A stretch of 64,000 bases of DNA. Source: Achatina immaculata (taxonomy: Eukaryota; Mollusca; Gastropoda; Stylommatophora; Achatinidae). The DNA is taken from contig CM019701.1 of assembly GCA_009760885.1 (NCBI GenBank), positions 31,747,505-31,811,504 of the forward strand, in the 5' to 3' direction. Positions 32,641 through 43,099 of this stretch are shown piece after piece. Numbering within the stretch: position 1 is the stretch's first letter; every line of letters begins with the position of its first letter. The notes under the pieces were generated by a model that did no database searches, was not told the DNA's origin, and saw only the letters and a list, made by a program, of their open reading frames with translations. Both the position numbers and the translations under genes were made by a program.

Positions 32641-33480
32641 TTGCACTTGATGCAGAGGTCACATGACGTCACCATCAGGTGTCACATGACCACGCGGAGC
32701 AGAAACAAAATGGCAGGTGCTGAAGTTTCATTTTCGTCAAAGGTGCTGTTATCAAGTTCCTCGTTAAATAGGAAATTTCCGCTTCTAAAATTTACCAAGG
32801 ACGTCAAATTGCTTATGCAGATGTGTGTACTGGTGCTAGCAGTGTTAGGTGGTGGTGAAACATTTCAAAGATGGAAACGCGAGCATCCAAGATATGCATC
32901 GCAGATGTCGCCTTCCAACTGCCTCCACTGAACGCAACCTGGAAAGGGTTGACGACATCATTACACAAGACAGACGTGTCATAATATCTGAAATCTCTGT
33001 AAATCTTAGAATATGACACAATACAGTACAGGAAATGATTAAAACCCTAGGCTATAGAAAAGTGTGTGCCAGCTGAGTCCCACGTTTGTTGACTGAAGAT
33101 CACAAAGCTGTGAGAAAAACTCTGCCCGCCGGACAACTGAGGAAATTTAGAAAATAGGTTGGGAAATTCTTCCACACCCTGCCTATACCCCCGACCTGGC
33201 GTCCAGTGATTACCATCTATTCGGTTTTGTGAATGTACAAATGCGAGGCCATCACTACGACACATGAGAGAACGTTCAGAAAGCAGTTCGTCTGTGTCTT
33301 CGGTCAGTTGGAACGGAATTCTACTGGGAGGGTATTTTCAAACTTGCAGAGCGATGGAGAAAATTTGTGCAGAGAAATGGAGATTATGTTGAAAAGTGAA
33401 GAAAATGGTTCAGATTGAAATGATACATTTATAATTTCTATATCTATAAATTCTGATTAAAACAACTGTGCTCAAGACTT
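32641..33480 (+). pseudogene. Mariner transposase relic, internally deleted
   Basis: The plus strand near 32890-33120 encodes TERNLERVDDIITQDRRVII and SEISVNLR, then TVQEMIKTLGYRKVCA and VPRLLTEDHKAVRKT, the second helix-turn-helix and linker of mariner. It jumps straight to YTPDLASSDYHLFGFVNVQM at about 33183 and GIFKLAERWRKFVQRNGDYV near 33330, the C-terminus. The catalytic middle with the first two Asp residues is missing; the third (SSDYHLF) is present. Stops occur. It is a different mariner lineage from the neighbour at 33962. Confidence 0.75.
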
Positions 33481-33902
33481 TCAATATGACCCTCGTACAA
33501 GGCACTATGCTACGTAAATCGTCAAACATGTATTAAACAGTTTATAAACTTCTTTTGGTGGAACAGTTTAAATGTACGGTCCAATACTGCTATTAATTAT
33601 TACTATAACATTTATTTATTGAAGGTGCAAGTGATATTCAATTAGCAAATATTTCTGTAACATTCATCTACGATATGTCACTTTACTATTCACCTACTAA
33701 ATAGTTCCATAATGTTGATCTATTATATATTTCTCTAGCATTCAATTACTCAGTATTTTTGTACCATTCACGGGATAAATGTTATCGTAGCATTCACCTT
33801 TTGAGTATTTTTCTAAAAACGTCACATATATGGTAAACATGGCCGGGCATAAAAAAGGAAGAGAAATATCCTATGATCTGAGATAAATGCATCTGTTTAA
33901 TA
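33481..33902. other. No feature recognised
   Basis: AT-rich, with several short recurring blocks such as (c)attcacctac/tttagta, but no clear period and no frame. Confidence 0.4.
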
Positions 33903-33914
33903 AACACACGCAGG

Positions 33915-33948
<34 letters not shown>

Positions 33949-33961
33949 CACACACACACAA
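33903..33961. repeat. (CA)n(TA)n(CA)n microsatellite
   Basis: Alternating CA, then TA, then CA immediately before the mariner terminal repeat; the element probably used a TA in this tract. Confidence 0.9.
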
Positions 33962-35237
33962 GGTCCGACAATTAAGTAATGAGACTAATTACATTAGCAA
34001 ATAAAATAAACAAAAGATGACGATATAATATGTATTTTGTTCAAGGTAAGCCCCGTGTACATTGATACAGCGAGTGGCACGATCTAACTAACACTGGAAC
34101 GACCTCTGCAGTTCTTCTGTTGGTATGGCCCTTAAACTCGATGTTACCGCCGTTTGGATGTCAGCAGTATCGTCAAAGAAGCGTCCTTTCAATGGTAACT
34201 TTAAATCTGGGAATAGGAAATAATCGCATGGAGGCAAAACTGGGGAATAGGGTGGAAGGTTGAGAACATACATTGTTTGTGGGTGAAAAATAAATGTTCA
34301 TCTACCATCCGGTGAGCGGGTGCACTATCATGAAGAAAGAAAAGACTGCAAGGTATTGAATACTCGGGTCTGACTCGGATAATCCTTTTCAATAAGCGTT
34401 TCAAAATACTTAAATACACTTTGGCAGTGACAGTCTGTCCCTCTGGAATAGATTCTGTGTGACTAACTCCGTTGCTGTCGTAGAAGTACACCAACATTGC
34501 CTTCACTTTCGACTTTTTAAGACGAATTTTTTTCCCCTTTTGGTGATGATGATGACTTACACTGATCATTTTGGCGTTTAGTTGTGGGATCATAGCGGAC
34601 AATCCATGTTTCATGCTCTGCAGCAATCAAATTAAAAACGTTTATTTCTGCGACATGTTTTGATAATATATTTTGCGTACTCAAGACAGTGACGTTTTGG
34701 TCATCAGGCAACGAATCTGATACAAATCGGCAAACAACTTTTTTTCTTACCCAAATCCTCCACCAAAATTTTACGAATGGTCTCCTGGTTAACACAAAAT
34801 TCATCTGCCATCACAGTCTAACTACTATCTTATTGTATCCTTCTCTGACTTATGCAATGAGTTCCTCTTTACAAACAGAAATTGGACGCCCATATCTAGT
34901 TGTATTTGTAATCGTCTCCACACCACTTTTGAAACGTGAATACCACCTAAATATCGATGCACGAGATAAACAATGATCCCAATAAACCTGCCTCATCAAT
35001 TCAACTGTCTCAATGGCACTTTTTCTGAGTTTGAAATATAATTTATGGTTAGCTTTTTTTTTACCATGCTGATAATGTAACAATTCACACCTGATAAGGT
35101 CAACAAAATGGCAGCTTGCTGCTTATCGGATGGCGATGAAAAGTTGCCAGATCATAGATAAAGGTTGTCTCAATGGATTCTATGCTTTGCTTCATAGATT
35201 GTATTTTGATCTTGGACACTCTTTACTTAATTGTCGG

Positions 35238-35240
<3 letters not shown>
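33962..35240 (-). mobile_element. Mariner-family transposon, near full length with terminal inverted repeats
   Basis: The left end ggtccgacaattaagtaa (33962) and the right end ttacttaattgtcggatc (35223-35240) are inverted repeats with one mismatch. Length 1279 bp fits mariner (about 1.3 kb). Both ends lie in TA-rich microsatellite, consistent with TA target choice. A frameshifted transposase fills the interior on the minus strand. A 3' fragment of the same family lies at 32140-32425. Confidence 0.88.
34088..35083 (-). pseudogene. Mariner transposase, frameshifted
   Basis: Minus-strand blocks in order: HTH domain (35083-34850: ESAIETVELMRQVYWDHCLS-type, RASIFRWYSRFKSGVETI, GRPI); 34804-34517 with FVKFWWRI and EHETWIVRYDPTTKRQN, carrying the first catalytic Asp; 34626-34201 with KVKAMLVYFYDSNGVSHTES and SLFFLHDSAPAHRMV, the second; 34273-34088 with LPPYSPVLPPCDYFLFPDLK, the third. 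All three Asp are present, with about 35 residues between the second and third. At least three frameshifts separate the blocks, so no functional protein is made. Confidence 0.85.
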
Positions 35241-35282
<42 letters not shown>

Positions 35283-35300
35283 TACATATACATATATATA
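35241..35300. repeat. (TA)n microsatellite
   Basis: TA/CATA tract between the mariner right end and the SINE tail. Confidence 0.9.
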
Positions 35301-35527
35301 AAGAGGCAAAGATAGTCCCATAGCAAATGCCTTAGGGGATGAAGCGTTAGAGACCTCATTATCTGTGTATGAGGTAGGGTGGCCAGTTCCTTTCCTGGCT
35401 GCTTTTCCTTTCCAGATTTTCTCTGGTACCCATTTTACGAGGCTGTGTCGGAACAAAATCTGGGGATTCTAACTCTCAATCATTCGGTTGCTAGACGAGC
35501 GCTCTAACCACTACGTTAGCCAATACC
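35301..35527 (-). repeat. tRNA-derived SINE
   Basis: The minus strand begins GGCTAACGTAGTGGTTAGAG with an A-box-like segment, followed 30 bp later by GAGTTAGAATCCCC, a B-box-like segment; both are as in a tRNA gene and its pol III promoter. A non-tRNA body follows (GGAAAAGCAGCCAGGAAAGG, AACTGGCCACCC), ending at the TA repeat. Acceptor-stem pairing is not kept, so this is a SINE and not a tRNA gene. Which tRNA it came from is uncertain. Confidence 0.7.
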
Positions 35528-35756
35528 ATATATGGTGACGACAGAAAGGAAGTTAGAATTCAAATTACAAAAGCAGCATTGGCATTCAGAAATCTTTATA
35601 ACATGTGGCATTCAAAAGTTATAAGCACAAAATAACATATGACATTCAAAGGTTATAAGCACCAAGTCCACGTTAAGATTATTTAATTCAAATGTAATAT
35701 CCACTATCAGGTATGCACGTGACAGCTGGAAAACAACTAAAGCAATAGACAGAAAT
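35528..35756 (+). mobile_element. RTE-like LINE fragment (family 2), cut by the gap
   Basis: gtgacgacagaaaggaagtt and the following codons match the RT thumb part of family 2 (for example 24368-24540): KEVRIQITKAALAFRNL, then NVISTIRYARDSWKTTKA. It contains a short internal duplication of the phrase gacattcaaaggttataagc. It runs into the gap. Confidence 0.8.
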
Positions 35757-35856
35757 NNNNNNNNNNNNNNNNNNNNNNNNNNNNNNNNNNNNNNNNNNNN
35801 NNNNNNNNNNNNNNNNNNNNNNNNNNNNNNNNNNNNNNNNNNNNNNNNNNNNNNNN
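35757..35856. other. Assembly gap (100 N)
   Basis: Exactly 100 N between two unrelated LINE fragments, so a misjoin of two LINE copies is possible here. Confidence 0.99.
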
Positions 35857-36315
35857 CTACAGAAGAGTTCTTCAAATATCATGGACACATAAAATAACAA
35901 ATATCTCCACACTACAAGAACTTAATATTGAAAAAGGTTGGCTAGTAAATTGATTTAAATAGAGAAAATTTAAATATTATGGACACATTAAACGTCATGA
36001 GAATTGAGAGAAGACTGTCTTGGAATGATACATAATTGGAAAATGAAAGAGAGGAAGAACAAAGCGAAGATGGCTAAAGAGAAGATGAATAAAACAAAGA
36101 CTTTGACCATATCAAAAGACTCCACATACTGAAGACCATACTAGAAGGGAAGGGGGAAGAAAAAAAAGAGAAAAGTGTAGGGAGAGAATGGGAAGATAAC
36201 ATACAAGAAAGGACATATCAAGACTGAGTGGACCATCAATGCGAGGGTGCCAGGAAATTGGAGATTTATTACAGCCAACCGTGGTTCAGAAAAAGGTGCA
36301 TGATGATGATTTCTA
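35857..36315 (+). mobile_element. LINE fragment, family of 16021-17217
   Basis: Directly after the gap the plus strand matches 16875-17100: YRRVLQISWTHKITNISTLQ, then KFKYYGHIKRHENxRKTVL. Stops are frequent. After about 36100 the match fades into a different LINE-like tail ending in tgatgatgat at 36302-36309. Confidence 0.75.
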
Positions 36316-36419
36316 CATCCCTTTTTTACACTGCATCTAACTGATTATTTTTATTTTGGGGGCGAGGGGACAGAAAAAAAGCTTTGTCCGATTTAACAAT
36401 AATGACCCATAGCTGGCAT

Positions 36420-36700
36420 GCTGGAGTCAGTGTTAGCTAACTATTGCTGATCAACATCATCTTCCACATCTCCGTTGGTACCCCGAAGAACAGATCTAGC
36501 CTTCTCTAGAAGGAGAAGGATCACCACAGTCACTATGACGGTAAAGTCTGCTAAAAGATAGCCGTGCATACACTGCGATCTTTAGCTGCACCCTGGGACT
36601 GAAAACAAATTACCGCCATAACCCGCTCCCAATCCGACACGATGCTGTGCTTCAACACCTTCACAGCATCGGCTGCAAATAGCACCGTCTCGGAATTCTA
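36420..36700. repeat. Dispersed repeat, inverted relative of 18130-18365
   Basis: Includes catcttccacatctccgttg, gaacagatctagccttctct and cactgcgatctttagctgca, which match the reverse complement of 18130-18365 in order. The block near 43740-43850 shares acctctccgttggcacccc and aacagacctag. Confidence 0.6.
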
Positions 36701-36904
36701 GAGGCACTGAGGAAGAACTTCTTGACTGCAATAGCCGTGTGAAGTTTTATATATTCGTACTGTTAATAAAACATGAAAGCAGAGAAAGTTTCTATCAAAG
36801 GACAAAGAATATGGCACTCACTTATGTCTATGTCCTTTATCTCCAAACCTTTATACTAAAACTTACATTTTATCAGAGAATACAATATTTATTAATATAA
36901 CTAT

Positions 36905-37195
36905 TAGAGAGAGTGAGGGGGGAGAAGGAGTTAGAGAAAAACATACACAGAGAGGACAGAGAGATTAGAGATTGATATAGATAGAGAGAGAGAGAGAGAG
37001 GAGGGGGAGAAGGAGTTAGACAGAGAAAAACATACACAGAGAGGACAGAGAGATTAGAGATTGATATAGATAGAGAGAGAGAGAGGAGGGGGGAGAAGGA
37101 GTTAGACAGAGAAAAACATATACAGAGAGGACAGAGCGATTAGAGATTGATATAGATAGATAGACAGAGACAGAGAGAGAGAGAGAGAGAGAGGG
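36905..37195. repeat. Tandem repeat of about 90 bp, three copies, with GA microsatellite
   Basis: Unit: gagaaggagttagacagaga, aaaacatacacagagaggac, agagagattagagattgata, then a variable (ga)n. Copies start near 36920, 37006 and 37094. Unit lengths differ only in the GA run. Confidence 0.85.
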
Positions 37196-37199
37196 TCAG

Positions 37200-38084
37200 T
37201 GAAACTATTTTCAACAGATCTCACTATTCTGACTAACATTTCAACCTTTACCTCACAGTTTTCAGTTTTGCAGACATTCAACATCACTAAAGATGTGCTT
37301 TACACATAACATGCATGAATGTAGTTTATAAAAAGCAAACTTTTACATTTGTTGTACTGGTGCCATAGAGAACTCAGTATACAGCTTTATTCTGAAGAAG
37401 TGGATGGCCACATGCCTTCTAATGGAACTAAACTACTGACCTGCAAGACGAGACAATCCATATTATTGTAGAGACTGTTTTTAGGCGTAAGGAGAAAACG
37501 AAAAGCCAGGTAATAAGAATACTAATGTTATGATGACTCTGTGATGTAAAGTGAAAACTTTGTCCACCTGCAAGATTATGCCACATAGCTATAACACCGA
37601 AACATTCATTAATCCTTTTCTAAGAACATTACAGTTTTCAGTATTTAAAGTTCAAAAGTTCAGAATCAGACTCTGGCTTCATTGCATTCAGGACAAACCC
37701 TCATATGTGCTCCGCCGCATGCCGCAGTATCCTTCAAAGATTGTGTTTGCTAACAGTTCCCATCAAATGTTGCTTCTTTACCGTTTTCTATCGCACAGTT
37801 CAGAATTCAGGCCTGCACTGTTAATTTGTCCCAGCTCCTGCAATCTCTTCACAATTTTATTCTTTTTTTCACTCCCGCTCTTCATTTTCCCGCAGTCTAT
37901 CAAACACGGCTTCAGCAATGTCGCTCTCATCAGCCTCGAAGAGGACACACACACACACACGCACACACGCACGCACGCACGCTCGCACTCACACAGAATT
38001 AGGAAGAGAGGAGGAAGACAGAGTTTTAGCACCAGGATAAGTAGTTTAGGTCAGACAGAAGAAAATGCTTCAAGTTAGAAAGTC
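37200..38084. other. No recognised gene; (CA)n tract
   Basis: A plus-strand frame at 37551-38078 (175 codons) spans a (ca)n/(gcac)n microsatellite at 37948-37995, and its composition gives no sign of a real protein. Nothing else is supported. Confidence 0.4.
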
Positions 38085-38400
38085 AGTGTTAGTACTGCGG
38101 GTGAAATGTAGATTTGATATTTTGGATCTCTGTGAAAAATGCTTTTTGAGTTGTCTTAATCTGATGCATGTGAACTTCAGTTGATGAGTATTAAAAATGA
38201 TCAATATGAATTTGATTCAAGAACGAACCACCTGAATTCTGTAGTGATTTTATGTGTCACGAAATCAGTCTTGTGGTGAATCACATAGTAACACGTGTAG
38301 TGACATAGTGAACTGTCGGAGAGTACAAGAATAATACGTTGTAATGTATTTAATAATAATGTAAACAGTAACAGTGAAAGCAGTTGTTGTCACGACCACA
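38085..38400. repeat. Dispersed duplicate of 43100-43385 (direct)
   Basis: ctctgtgaaaaatgcttttt, tgatgagtattaaaa, gtagtgacatagtgaactgt and aatgtatttaataataat occur in the same order in both. Both copies follow a CA-rich tract within about 100 bp. Roughly one difference every ten bases. No tRNA-like head found, so the nature of the repeat is unknown. Confidence 0.8.
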
Positions 38401-39184
38401 GACTAAATTAGAAATGAGCAAGCGGAGAACATTTCGTCATCAACATTATAATGAATAGTATCAGTTCCACAAATAACCTCTTCTGTATTCAATACTATAA
38501 TAATCAAGAACAGAACATCTATGTGTTATAATCAGAAAACACTTCAATCCATCAACATATAGAAGCAACAAGAACAAACATACATTGTTATATTGGCGCC
38601 AGTGTCTATTTCCGAACTTCGGGTGGAGACGACCTGATGTATTCACAATGCGAAGTACGTACCAGCGATCACGTGCAAGACTGAACTTATATTATAACCG
38701 GGCTTGGCGATTTAGGTAGAGAAAGAACATTAGAACATTTCATTTTTCTAGAGATTTCTCATCCAGAAATCAGTAATTAGACATTGTCATGTTTAATGAA
38801 AAAAAAAATCAACGACGGAGAATCAACGCAGACAACCAAGAACTGAAGAGACCAGTTAAGATGTAGCAATCAAATTATTGTTGTATTTAAAGTGGGTATT
38901 GTTTATTTATGCTGCTTTAACTTAATAGTATTTTTACAAGAAATCGCTGATTATTTAACATATAGTAAGGATGACACAGAAAGAGATAAAATGACAGAAC
39001 TTAAAGAATAATCATCAGAAACGGATATATTGATATGGGATATTAGATATTTATGAAGAGAGGTAGCTAGATTAGGTAGACAAGTGAGTTATTTAGAATT
39101 TCATAGCAGAAGAGGAGAAAATTTAACTTACCAATACAGTCAACCCACAATTCATATAGTTACAGAAATACTCAATCAATCAAT
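38401..39184. other. No feature recognised
   Basis: AT-rich; only short frames without motif or context support. Confidence 0.5.
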
Positions 39185-39660
39185 CAAGTACCGTGCCGCG
39201 TGGCATAGGCGATCATTTCTAATTCCCTGTCTTTAGACTTGATTATGAGATCCGCCAGTGACTTTCTTTCTAGTCACACTGACAGCCCATCCAGTAACTT
39301 CTCTCTCTGTCTTCCTCTGTCTCTTCTTCCCTCAATTTTTCCAGTTGCCACAATGTGTTCCAATTTTCCTCTTCTCAGAAAATGTCTTAAAATCTCGCTT
39401 GTCTGCCTCTGATCTTTGCTGTAATTTGCCTTTTAACTCCAGCCTCTCTTAAGACTTCTTCGTTGGTTTTCTTAGCTCTCCATGGTACCTTCAACATCCT
39501 TCTTATGAACTGCATCTCCATGGCCTCCATTTCTCGCTGTTTTCTAGTATTCATGGACCATGATTCACATCCATAAAACAAAATTGACTCGAAGTAACAT
39601 TTAAGTACTAGTAATCTTGCTTCATTGATATAGATGTGTTGCACACGATGTTTCTCATTT
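39185..39660 (-). mobile_element. LINE fragment, RT thumb and C-terminal tail
   Basis: The minus-strand frame 39644-39387 reads ARLLVLKCYFESILFYGCES, WSMNTRKQREMEAMEMQFIR and RMLKVPWRAKKTNEEVLREA, the region after the RT palm in many APE-type LINEs (YGCESW, then RRML...W). Broken codons continue to about 39185, where caatcaatcaatca looks like its simple tail. It is interrupted on the right by a younger LINE insertion. Confidence 0.75.
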
Positions 39661-39672
39661 TCTGGAATACTT

Positions 39673-39786
39673 CATTCATTCATTCATTCATTCCTTTGCA
39701 TGTCCCTTGCGGAACTTTGCCTCCCAAACAGCACTCCTGTAGGCCTCTCGGTTGTGAGCAAGATGGCCTGCTGCTGCTGCATCCAT
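39673..39786 (-). mobile_element. Very short 5'-truncated LINE insertion with 12-bp target duplication
   Basis: 114 bp: a (catt)n tail at the left, then the reverse complement of the last coding bases of the 16021-17217 element (minus strand QAKE, AKFRKGQ, NREAYRSAVWEAK, MDAAAAGHLAH). The exact direct repeat ttctggaatact flanks it at 39661-39672 and 39787-39798. This is a textbook product of target-primed reverse transcription. Confidence 0.93.
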
Positions 39787-40043
39787 TCTGGAATACTACT
39801 GATAGATATTACGCACAGATTTATAAACCTCCAATCCCTAGAAAACAAGTGTTCGTTAAGGCTAAATACCAGCCCAGTCCTTGTGAATTACATGAATATA
39901 GACAAAGGCAATAAAATAACGAAATGTGTAATCAGAATAGACACAAACACATAACTGCAGTTTAAAATATATATATATATCAAACAAAGGCAGACGAAGT
40001 AATAAAAGAGAGTCTAAATTGAATAAAACTAGGGGAGAACTAA

Positions 40044-41291
40044 TTGCGGCTTGTAACCAGACTCTTAAATGACGTATGTATTACAATAGGTAAAAAATGT
40101 TTAGTACAGACGAAAGAGATAGCCACACGGGGATCTTGTAGTAGAAAAGATGAACAAACCAGTACGGATATAACAGTAGTAAAAGACAGCAGTAATAGTA
40201 TGCAAGATACAGAGATAGAAAGGATAGATTCAAGTACAGATAGAGAGTTAGGCAGGATAGATTCAAGTACAGATAGAGAGTTAGGCAGTATAGATTCAAC
40301 TACATTTAGAGAGTTAGGCACGACAGATTCAAGTACAGATACAGAGATAGGCAGGACAGATTCAAGTACAGATAGAGAGTTAGGCAGGATAGATTCAAGT
40401 ACAGATAGAGAGTTAGGCAGGATAGATTCAACTACATTTAGAGAGTTAGGCACGACAGATTCAAGTACAGATAGAGAGTTAGGCACGACAGATTCAAGTA
40501 CAGATAGAGAGTTAGGCAGGACAGATTCAAGTACAGATACAGAGTTAGGCAAGATAGATTCAAGTACAGATAGAAAGGTAGGCAAGATAGATTCAAGTAC
40601 AGATATAGTGTTAGGCACGACAAATTCAAGTACAGATATAGTGTTAGGCAAGATAGATTCAAGTACAGATATAGTGTTAGGCAAGATAGATTCAAGTACA
40701 GATATAGTGTTAGGCAAGATAGATTCAAGTACAGATAGAGAATTAGGCAAGATAGATTCAAGTACAGATAGAGAGTTAGGCAAGATAGATTCAAGTACAG
40801 ATAGAGAGTTAGGCAAGATAGATTCAAGTACAGATATAGAGTTAGGCACGACAAATTCAAGTACAGATATAGTGTTAGGCAAGATAGATTCAAGTACAGA
40901 TATAGTGTTAGGCAAGATAGATTCAAGTACAGATAGAGTTAGGCAAGATAGATTCAAGTACAGATAGAGAATTAGGCAAGATAGATTCAAGTACAGATAG
41001 AGAGTTAGGCAAGATAGATTCAAGTACAGATAGAGAGTTAGGCAAGATAGATTCAAGTACAGATATAGAGTTAGGCACGACAAATTCAAGTACACAACCA
41101 GTAAGAAGGGTAGTAGCAATCAAACAAAAATTAATGAAGAAAAATAAAGGTCAAGATAGTAAAACTCATAGGGTACCAGAAATATCCAGTCAGTTCAATG
41201 GAAATGTAAACCGAGACCAGAAACTCAGGCAGGTAGACAGGCAGATAATCAGACAGGGTAACTCACAGAGAAAACGAAGAGTTTCATCTAA
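40044..41291 (+). CDS. Unrecognised ORF with about 26 copies of an 11-residue repeat
   Basis: A plus-strand frame opens right after a stop at 40041 and has an N-terminal part of about 60 residues (LVQTKEIATRGSCSRKDEQT). It then has tandem copies of SSTDRELGKID from about 40207 to 41090, encoded by a 33-bp repeat, and a basic segment (QPVRRVVAIKQKLMKKNKGQ) to 41290. The first Met in frame is only near the repeat (MQDTEIERID). One repeat near 40930 has lost 4 bp, which breaks the frame at 40967; the frame resumes one register away. Since 33 is divisible by 3, all frames of the array can stay open, so openness alone is weak evidence. The Ser/Thr/Asp-rich repeat would be hydrophilic and disordered. 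Confidence 0.4.
40200..41095. repeat. 33-bp minisatellite, about 27 copies
   Basis: Unit: agatagattcaagtacagat + agagagttaggca. Variants tttagagag, atagtgtta and cacgaca are arranged in blocks, indicating higher-order duplication (for example the series 40590-40740 recurs near 40850-40920). Same period but unrelated in sequence to the array at 21081-22155. Confidence 0.92.
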
Positions 41292-41720
41292 ATCTCAGGT
41301 GATGATGACATACCAGGTTATAAAGAACTCAGAACTTTTATTACAGATATTTTAAAATATGCTAGTCATAAGACCCTAAAATACTCTGTGCTCAAAGATG
41401 TGTGTTCGGGTTATCCAGCATTTGACACAGAACAGGCAAGAGAATATGTGACAGATTTTTTAGATGATCTCGTGTCACATGACCCAGAACTAGAAAAATG
41501 GTCTGGTATATGGAAAAATAAATCTGACCATAGAGTGAATCACAAGATACAACATTGTAATGTAGTCCAGAATAGGGAAATTATTATCTCAGATGACGTA
41601 GATATCATTAGAGAAGTGGTACGATTTGTGTATTCGAGTACGCCAGAAATGACAACTCAACAGATTTTGTCACAAATTTATAAAGAATATGCAATAGTAA
41701 ATATACAAATGGGAGAATAA
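41292..41720 (+). CDS. Unrecognised protein or exon, about 142 residues
   Basis: Begins after a TAA at about 41289 and reads SGDDDIPGYKELRTFITDIL, KYASHKTLKYSVLKDVCSGY, AFDTEQAREYVTDFLDDLVS and, near the end, EVVRFVYSSTPEMTTQQILS ... NIQMGE to the stop. Mixed composition, regular hydrophobic spacing and absence of low complexity look like a folded, mostly helical domain. It lies one base out of frame with the preceding repeat ORF, so both could be one damaged gene or two exons. I do not recognise the family. Host, transposon and viral origin are all open. Confidence 0.4.
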   Translation: MSGDDDIPGYKELRTFITDILKYASHKTLKYSVLKDVCSGYPAFDTEQAREYVTDFLDDLVSHDPELEKWSGIWKNKSDHRVNHKIQHCNVVQNREIIISDDVDIIREVVRFVYSSTPEMTTQQILSQIYKEYAIVNIQMGE

Positions 41721-43044
41721 TTTATCATAGCCACCGTAGACAGCACGATAAATGATTCGAGGAATTCAGTGATGTAAACCCACAACATGAAGTTGAAAAA
41801 AACATACTCTTGGATTCAATGGCTTGAAATTAATGTACATAAAGGTACATGTATTATATATATATATATGGCATTTCATTACCACTGATACTGTGACAAA
41901 AATTTTCTCTCATGAGGCGAGACTAATATGTTTCGAATTGATGTAATTATTAATAAAGTATTGCCTAAATATTGTGTCTACAAATATGTTATACCACTCT
42001 TGATGATTTACATACCTTCCGAGAGAAATAACTGGGTTTTGCCATACTGTTTAGCGCAACCGAGAAGGTTGTATTGTGATTATCAATACGAGGGTATCCT
42101 CGCCACTAAAAAGACTGGCTTAGAGGGATGAAGACCCAATAATTATCATGGATAGATGAAGATAGAGGATAGATGAAGATAAAGTATAGAATAATCTCTG
42201 TCAATGGAAAAAATTCATAGAGAGTATGCTAGTTTTCAAGGAGTCAGTATACCACATTTTCCACGCGGAGTATTTGCCATGGAATGTGTGTGCTATGTCC
42301 CATTCTTCTTACTGCATATGAGCTACAGAAGGTTAGCTGATGTAAACCGTCACAAGGAGAGTGATGTGCTTTGATGATAGGTTGAAACTACACATTGTTC
42401 TGACATTATTTTTTTTGTCATCTGCACGAATGTAATTTTTTTGTGGGAAATCGCCATGATTAAAGATATATCAACTAAAGAAAAATTATGAATTAATGTT
42501 TTATCGGGTCGTTTTTTTTAAATTGAACAAATGGTGATATATTTTTTCCTATGATAATTATGAAGGATAATATGAGAGAATTTTATTACCATGTGTTTAG
42601 ACGATGTAGTCGGTACCGTTAATATTCTGACTAAAACAGGGGGAGGTAACTGCAGTGACTTTTATATGTATACTGTTCAAGTGGAAACATATTTTGGTAG
42701 TCTATTACTTACAAGGCACTTTCCTATTTTTTAAAAGTTATAATATTTACAATATGACTAAAACAGGGGTGGTATGTAGCATAGTCCCTTGTTAATTATG
42801 ATTATTGAAATATTATTATTCTTAGTGTTATGATTATTATTACTATTAGCATTTTTATTATAATTATTATTATTACCGATACGTAGAAAGCAGGTCAGAA
42901 AAGGCAGACAATTTAGGAGAGGAACGCTGACAAGTGTAACAGAAGAAACAGATAAAAACAGGAACGGATATACAACGCAACTTAACTAGCAATTTATGAC
43001 CGGGGAACCAAGGGGCACACATACCAAAACTAATTAACCAGTTT
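41721..43044. other. No gene recognised; AT-rich
   Basis: A short TA tract at 41853-41868 and a phrase, gactaaaacaggggg / gactaaaacaggggt, repeated at 42629 and 42756. A 67-codon frame at 41928 has no support. ATT-rich microsatellite-like sequence at 42790-42875. Confidence 0.45.
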
Positions 43045-43095
43045 CGTGAAGAGGGGAGACACACACACACAGACATACACACACAGACACACACT
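43045..43095. repeat. (CA)n microsatellite
   Basis: Imperfect CA/CAGA tract preceding the dispersed duplicate. Confidence 0.85.
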
Positions 43096-43099
43096 CATC

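Noticed and set aside
35470..35527. A tRNA gene on the minus strand
   Set aside because: Box elements are recognisable but a paired acceptor stem and a normal end are not; the unrelated body downstream makes it a SINE head.
37551..38078. A 175-codon plus-strand frame
   Set aside because: Runs through a CA/GCAC microsatellite, no domain recognised, no repeat or duplicate supports it.
40040..41119. A 359-codon minus-strand frame (and others) across the 33-bp array
   Set aside because: The unit length is a multiple of 3, so antisense frames stay open automatically; the product is a monotonous LSVLESILPN-type repeat with no flanking domain.
41721..43044. A second gene downstream of the 41292-41720 frame
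   Set aside because: Only short frames in AT-rich DNA; no motif, no composition change.
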